Assembly (NCBI GenBank): GCA_029959085.1
Contig: JARWIR010000002.1
Coordinates: 40,048,233-40,112,232, forward strand
Origin: Nemophila menziesii
Lineage: Eukaryota > Streptophyta > Magnoliopsida > Boraginales > Hydrophyllaceae
Direction: 5' to 3'
Length of the DNA stretch: 64,000 bases
The position numbers and the translations under genes are program-made. Within the stretch, counting starts at the first letter, position 1, and every line of letters begins with the position of its first letter. Positions 58,174 to 64,000 of this stretch are shown in pieces. The notes beneath the pieces are model-generated. The model had not been told where the DNA came from, did no database searches, and worked only from the letters and a program-made list of their open reading frames with translations.

Positions 58174-58649
58174 GGTTCTTGTACTTGGCTAATGGTTATG
58201 TCCTACTAGCAAATAATATAATTATTATCTATCCTCTAATCTAGGATAAAATTAGCAATGTTTTTGCAATTCTAACTTATCTGATCGTACATGAATACAA
58301 TTTACTAAGTAATTGGTCCATCATTATTTATCCCATTTTTCTTTCTACCCAAAATTTAAAATAATGATATTAATGAATATTGCAAATAAATTTACATGAT
58401 AAATTGTTAGGTTGTTAAAAAAAATTGATACTCAAATTCAATATTAAGAAAATACTTGTAAGATTTTCATTTTTTTAAGAAAGCGTATTTTGACCAATTA
58501 TTTAAGACAAAATTTGTTCATTATTATATTGAAATAAGAGTCTTACTGATAAACACACAGAAAAAATCAATGTCATTAAGTGTTAAAAATCTTCTTTCTT
58601 TATTAGTGGGGGTTCATGTTAGTATATGTTTTTTTTCTTTTTTTGGTCG
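58174..58649. other. AT-rich sequence, nothing recognised
   Basis: There are no repeats, domains or RNA genes. It ends in a T-rich tract (58629-58644) that could serve as the polypyrimidine tract of the following candidate exon. Confidence 0.4.
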
Positions 58650-58653
58650 ACAG

Positions 58654-59188
58654 GAAGGGTAGAAGGTAAACTTTTATCCAATCCCCAATCTATCAAACTG
58701 GAAGGTGATCTGCAGATGTTGATTCCTCCAAGTAGCATGTTGTCTCGCGTTCCGAGAAGCTCTGGCAGCTCAACCATTAAGATGTCTAGGAATATGCATA
58801 AAGGACATTTGACCATGTTTTTCAGCATTCTTCAGAATACACTTAACGTATTTGTTAGTATATGTTTCTTGCCCACTATTTTTTTTATTATGGAATAATT
58901 CTTCATAAATTCACGTTTCTCATTTATATCATGTAATTATAATCCTTATTACCTTGTTTGTAAAAGATAATTTTTCATCAATTTTAATGTGTTCTTTATT
59001 TGATTAATCTTTTATTTATTTCTCTTTTAATTCTTATATATCTATATTTTCACAAAATCTTATACAAATATATCACATGTATTTTCTTTGATGTATTCTA
59101 ACTGGTTATCACAACTAAGACGAGGGTGAAGGTCTATGAACAAGCACTCGAGAAGATGGAGAATATGGTGATCAATTATGTTTGTGAT
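58654..59188 (+). pseudogene. two candidate exons of an unidentified host gene
   Basis: Candidate exon 1 (58654-58847) follows a T-rich tract and CAG. It encodes GKLLSNPQSIKLEGDLQM and IPPSSMLSRVPRSSGSS onward without a stop, and ends AAC|GTATTTG. Candidate exon 2 starts after an AG at 59118-59119 and encodes TRVKVYEQALEKMENMV onward in the matching phase. It reaches the solo LTR at 59189 and resumes at 60962, possibly ending ACAA|GTTTGA at 60974. The open, non-AT-rich codons and phase agreement suggest a real gene fragment. I do not recognise the protein, and no other exons are visible. Confidence 0.35.
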
Positions 59189-60956
59189 TGATGTCTCCCT
59201 ATTTTGTTCTAATTATTAGCCCTTTGGAGACATCCTTTTAGGTAAATAAATGACTTATTTGATAGACTTTATGCTTATTTGATCATATTGCACTTTCTCC
59301 CCTTGGAAATTGACTATTTGCGTTTTTAGAGCTTTTGTGCGTAAATTTGATTGTTTTTAGTGCAAAGTTAGCAGGTTCTTGAATTTCATGAAAGACCAAT
59401 CCAAGGAGGAGAAGTGAGAATTAAAGTCTTAGGGTATTTTAGTGTGTTAGGAAATACTTTTACTCGAGTTTCTATTTTTAGAGTGCACTTTCCTAATTCT
59501 ATTTCTTGAATTATTGATTTATTCTTTTTAAAGCATATGCGGTTTAATTATTTATATATTGTGAAACTTTAAAAGATATATGGTAATTAATTAGAGACCA
59601 AGTCAAGTTAAAGAAGTAAAGGAAAGAAGATTTACATGGAAATAAAAGATTAAGGAAAGATATATGCAAAGAAGAAAAAGATAAAGTTGTCTTATGAATC
59701 TGAAATTCCAGCCACGTTTCAAAGACGATTCTATCACTTAAGATTGGATAGGAATTTGGGAGAGTGATATGCCTTAATGGAAAGAGCTTTCCTATACAAG
59801 CGGTTTAGAATATTGGAACGTGTCAAATGGATAAGTATTGAATGAGATATGACCAAAACAAATAAGCAGCAAAATCTTACCTTTCCTAGATTTTAGGGCT
59901 ACGAATTTAAGAGTTCTTAACTTGTCTTCCACTCCAAGTAAATTCGACCTAGGCTTCCCAACACCTATAAATACACCCCTTAGCCTCCTCTTTTTTCACA
60001 CACTTTAGAGAATTACACAAGAGGCTTAAGGTTTTCAAGTCAGAGCAAGAAGGCAAGGAGAAGCTAGTGCTGGAGGAGTCCTGTTCTTCCATCATCAGTC
60101 ATCTTACCCTTTAGGTTATCAATTTATCTTTTGTATTTGAACATGAATTCCTTTTATTTAATTTCAGTTATTATTTCCGTTATGAACTAATTTCTTTAGT
60201 ACTTGAGAATCGCTATATGGGTTAACTTAATTCTGTTTAATTTATGTTTTCTGAATTTGGGATTTAATTGTTTAAATTAGACTAGGTACCTTGTGTTGAC
60301 TATTATTTTGTTTTAATAACTAATTTTGAAGTCATGAATCAAACTTAGATCATAGTAATTAGGCTATTCCATATAGTGGCGTATGGATCACCTTGACGGT
60401 GGAGTTTAATTACAGACTTAGATAATAGACGCATAGTATCTTTTATTGACCCTGGCGGGCTTAACTAACCATTCAGCCAATGAGGTAAATTAGTATTAAT
60501 CTGAAGGTAGCTTATATTCACCCCGACGGGGTTTATAATACCGTAGGATATCTCTTAGGTCCACCTTGACGGGGGTTAGGAGATATTAGAGTCCCGACTA
60601 GCACAGTAATACCAGTTTAGCCCTTAAACAGAAGCATGAATTAGATAGGTTAGGTGAAACCCTTGCGAGGATCAAGTACTCTTTCTCTTCTGAAGTTTCA
60701 ATTCTCTTTTACTTGTTTTATTTTATTTTTGTAGTTTATTTTCTTGCAACTTTTAATTTATAAAAACCAAACAAAAATCTTTATTTTATATTCCTGTCAA
60801 GCAATTATTCTAACTTTTTGATTAATACCTGAGTTGTGCCTAATCCGTCCCTGGGAACAAACTTGTTATCATATATTACTTGGACAACCGTGCACTTGCG
60901 GTTAAGTGGTTTCCTTATTTTCAGTTTTTAATTTATAAACAGACCAGGACCCACCA
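59189..60956 (+). mobile_element. family-B solo LTR
   Basis: A 1768-bp LTR (TGATGTCTCC...GGACCCACCA) has a perfect 5-bp target duplication gtgat (59184-59188, 60957-60961) and no internal region. It arose by recombination between the two LTRs of an inserted element. TATA box TATAAATA at 59966-59973. It lies inside candidate exon 2 of an unidentified gene. Confidence 0.95.
60355..60586 (+). promoter_or_regulatory. four-hairpin module of the solo LTR
   Basis: Domain 1 closes with GTAATTA(60355-60361)/TAATTAC(60407-60413) and has side stem CCATA/TATGG. Domain 2 is decayed. Domain 3 pairs GGTA+TTATA with TATAA+TACC (60506-60516, 60534-60542). Domain 4 pairs ATATCTCTTAG(60548-60558) with TTAGGAGATAT(60576-60586), including two wobble pairs. 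Apical motifs are TTGACG, CTGGCG, CCGACG and TTGACG at spacings of about 58, 71 and 43, as in LTR F. Confidence 0.7.
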
Positions 60957-60974
60957 GTGATACATGGGTTACAA

Positions 60975-62195
60975 GTTTGATAGTGTTTTGATTAAGTGTA
61001 TTTAATATATTAATTTTTTTATTCAGTAATAATTTTATCTTTTGCCATCTAATTGTAAATATACAAGTACAATATTTTAGTTACATCAACTACAATTGTT
61101 GGTAAAACAGTGAACACTAATCGTATAAATTGGGTATAACAATATATTTCCAAATCAAAAAAATACAAAGATTACACGAAACTGAAATATAAAATACATA
61201 ACATACACGATACCGGAATTTTGAGTGATAGTAATATAATTCTTGTGTTAAAAAAGATATTCAGCTTAAAAACGGCATCTCCAAACTAATCTATTACTAC
61301 TCAATGTTCAAAAGAATTTGAATAGAGAGGGAGAGTTTAAGAGTTTTCTAGTGATTATAATTCATAATTTTGCTGCTTTGCAAATGACTCAAATTTCTTT
61401 ATAAAGAGGTCGATGGGTAGAATCCTTCAGAAAAATGTTTACATTTAATGGCCTTCCATAAAGACAATAATAATGGAAGAAAGCCTGGAATGAACTTAGA
61501 CTTCTTTACTGTATATAGTGAAGTAATAGCTCATTAGCCGATTAGCAATAGGAGCATTCAAGTTAGTACACTTTTCTTATGATGACATTTACATTGAAGT
61601 CTATAATTACGATCTCCTATGAAATAATATTTTTTATTTGTAAGTCCCCAAGATGACCCCCCCCCCCATGACCAAGCCTCTCCCTCGTAGTGTTGGAGCC
61701 GACCGGGCATGCCGATGGTAGTGGTGGTGGTGGTGCGCGCATGGGGTGTTCACATTTATAGTTATCCTTGAGCATTTTGAAGTTTATAGGAGAAGAAGAA
61801 AATATATACTAATATATTTCTTTCTCCATTTTTTTGGGACAAATTAATGTAAAAAAGCCTCCTAGTCTTCTCTTTTCTCCAAGAAAATTGCTATTTAATG
61901 GGTAACCTTTGTTTTTCTTTATTATTTCCAACAAACCCTCACTTAGTCTTGGGAGGAAAAGTGATCAGGTATTTATGCATACTAGCGTTGGGTGAGTTGT
62001 ACTTAAGTGACAATATCTTTTTATTTACATTGACATAAAGTGAAGTGAGACAACCACCAAATCCCATCAAGTGAACGTACTCTTGAACTCTACATTCTTA
62101 GACCGAGACTCTCACAAAACATACTTTACCCGCTAGTAGTTATTAATTCCTCGTTCATCATATTTTTTTACACATAGTTTAAATCCATGAATGTC
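60975..62195. other. unassigned sequence with a poly-C run
   Basis: No gene or transposon domain is visible. A run of 13 C's at about 61658-61670 is followed by a (GTG)n patch at 61710-61735. Confidence 0.4.
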
Positions 62196-62510
62196 TTCTC
62201 AAGTAGACTGCCCTTCTAGGGTCTTGAGATCCTTAAGAGAACAAGAGTTCCACCTCATCAAATGTCTATTAAATTCATCAAATCCTTCTCAACAGAACCC
62301 CCACTACGGATAGGAACTCATAGTGAGTTTATAATCTCATCCTGAGAAACTTAAAGAATAGTTATCGAATGTAGACTCCTCATCTAGGGTCTTGAGACCA
62401 TGTTAGGAGCAATATATATATATATCAATCTCATCAATAAATTCATCAAGTCTTTCTCAATAGGATCACCATTAATGGCTATGAATTAATTATGAGTTAA
62501 TATGCTCATG
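62196..62510. repeat. diverged ~170-bp tandem duplication
   Basis: Two units starting gtagact (62203 and 62371) share tctagggtcttgaga, cacctcatca/caatctcatca, aaattcatcaa and ttctcaa(t/c)ag. An AT microsatellite (about 62411-62421) lies in the second. This may belong to the untranslated region of the Copia fragment to its right. Confidence 0.6.
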
Positions 62511-62739
62511 TATGCATAATTTATGCCATTGGGATGGGAAGATAGTGAATCATATGGACTCATCAGTCTTGTGTTCCCCATCAATGGGTTTTAGTCCCAC
62601 CCCATGATGCTTCCAGGACTAATATCTTGGTTTGACCTTCGGTGAAAAGATCATCTAGATTCTTCTCCAATCATACTACTCCAAGACTATCACACCATTA
62701 TTCAACAATTTCTTTACTTAAACAATGTCTGATGCGAAT

Positions 62740-64000
62740 GTGTCTTTTTTTCCACTGTAGATGCTATTATGAGTGACATCGAACACTTCTTGCAAATCAC
62801 AATGGATACATACTAGTATGACACTTCCTTCCTATTGTGGAACACCGGAGGAGACTTCTCAACCACTCAGATTCTTGTCGGGGAAATTCTAGTACTATAA
62901 TCTCAGTATCTATGGTGGAGTGTGCTATATAAGTCTGTTTAGAGGGTTTATATGATATAACACCTCCTTCTAGTGTAAGCACTTAGTCATTGGTGATGTT
63001 ACCTCACCATTGTTTAAGATGCAGTTTAACATAAAATACTTCAATAATTACAAGAAATTTTTATAGTCCAGACCTAGATTAATAGTACCTTTCGATTACT
63101 TTAATAAATGAAAAAGTACAACCCAGTGGTCCCAACATAGGCAATATCAAGTCGAGTATAGTTTATTAAGAATATCACACTTCCTATAATTTTAGCATAT
63201 TCGTTCTGGGATGCCGCATCCCCATAGTTTTCACGCAGAGGAATTCTAGAATTATAAGGACTTTTCACATGCATTACATAAATATATTTATTTTTTCAAG
63301 ATCTTTACCACATAATGAGACTAAATAATGGAAATACCATTACTACCTCGTATGATGTTTACCCCCAGAATTACATCAACTTTTCATATATCTTTCATAT
63401 AAATTTCAAAGTACTAGAAGCATTTAGTCTCATTTATGGTATGAATACATGTACCAAAGATAAGCATGTCATCCACATAAAGATAGAAAAATAATACAAT
63501 CTGATCATATTACCTTAGAGTAAACACAAGAGTTAGAGGTGTTAACAATAAAGTCATATTTTATTACGATATTGTCTAACTTTTCATACCATTGTTTAGG
63601 TGCCTATGTTAAGCCATATAACGACCTCCTAAGCTTACATACGTTATCCCCTTGTCTAGGAACCACAAACCTATCAAGATTCAACATGTAGATCTCTTCA
63701 TATAGATCTACATTCAACAATGTGGGTTTGACATCCATCTGATGTATAACCAGTTTGTAATGACAACTAGGGAATTAAGGAATCTAAAAGTGACTATTTT
63801 GTTTACAGGGCATTAAGTGATAAAGTAATATTAACCTTTCTTTTGGGTGAAACCCTTAATAACATGTCTACTTTGAATTTATCTATTGAAACATAATGTC
63901 TCATTTTTTTTCTTACAAATTCACTTATTACTAATGGGTTTACTGCCCTTAGGTAAGTATGTTAATTCACATGTATGGTTGGTTGTAAGATTCAAGTTAA
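62740..64000 (-). pseudogene. decayed Ty1/Copia pol fragment (RT and RNase H)
   Basis: On the minus strand RT motifs run in order from the window edge: HQMDVKPTLLNVDLYEEIYM (about 63750), FVVPRQGDNVCKLRRSLYGLT and APKQWYEKLD (about 63680-63580), LYVDDMLIFGT (the YVDD box, about 63480). RNase H follows: LEGGVISYKPSKQTYIAHST and ESEWLRSLL (62982-62797). Stops and frameshifts separate them. It is a different Copia family from the 15473-24062 element, judging by these motifs. It continues beyond the window. Confidence 0.88.

Noticed and set aside
26094..58175. Firm target duplication for LINE-2
   Set aside because: Only ttgtactt (11 bp with one mismatch when extended) is shared between the ends; it could be chance, so the 5' limit is approximate.
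61658..61735. Poly-C run and GTG repeat as a regulatory site
   Set aside because: Simple low-complexity sequence with no supporting context.

Overview
This is a repeat-dense stretch of an angiosperm (most likely eudicot) nuclear genome, probably heterochromatic. The sequence shows Ty3/Gypsy elements of the Athila type with tRNA-Asp primer sites, a Ty1/Copia element with the initiator-Met primer site, plant-type LINEs with a DUF4283-like/CCHC ORF1, two MITEs, and an old nuclear copy of chloroplast psbB. I found no intact host gene. The only host-like coding signal is a pair of candidate exons near 58.65-59.19 kb, interrupted by a solo LTR.

Layout. 1-1816: 3' end of an Athila-type element (F, + strand; family A), inserted into a truncated family-B LTR (1817-3024). 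That LTR had itself inserted into the psbB copy (3025-3559). 3560-5260: unassigned sequence and short tandem repeats. 5262-7985: decayed LINE (+) carrying a 232-bp Tourist-like MITE. 8045-13612: decayed Athila-type element (C, +) with RT and integrase remnants, a 3' accessory-ORF remnant, a 191-bp Mutator-like MITE and a truncated LTR. 13613-25170: AT-rich and ACACAAAA / CCCTAAA-like repeats split by a complete 8.6-kb Copia element (15473-24062, TSD taaac). 26106-58173: a four-element nest. An old LINE (LINE-2, -) was split by a full-length LINE (LINE-1, 26823-32113, 17-bp TSD) and by Athila element B (35007-55892, TSD aatct). Element B was split by Athila element A (36931-45869, TSD catac). 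58174-64000: unassigned DNA, candidate exons, a family-B solo LTR (59189-60956, TSD gtgat), repeats, and a decayed Copia pol fragment on the minus strand.

How the parts work together. Element A keeps one open 904-codon gag-protease frame that runs straight into an integrase C-terminal-like tail, with RT, RNase H and the integrase core missing. Its LTRs are almost identical, so it looks like a recently mobilised, non-autonomous element that supplies Gag and protease. The Copia element shows the same logic more strongly: LTRs about 99.8% identical around a pol full of stops and frameshifts.

The most interesting material is non-coding. Families A and B share, at the same place in the LTR (about 400 bp after the TATA box, in the predicted 5' leader RNA), four consecutive hairpins at 43-73 nt spacing. 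Each presents a CTGACG-type apical motif, and their stems change by compensating substitutions between families. The 3' regions of A, B and C repeat a second design: a short hairpin followed by a purine tract like the true polypurine tract, at several conserved positions including just before a small accessory ORF. The Copia leader independently shows a series of 4-bp hairpins with a near-constant ACTAC loop. None of these matches a feature I can name. All structures were read by eye without folding or database tools.
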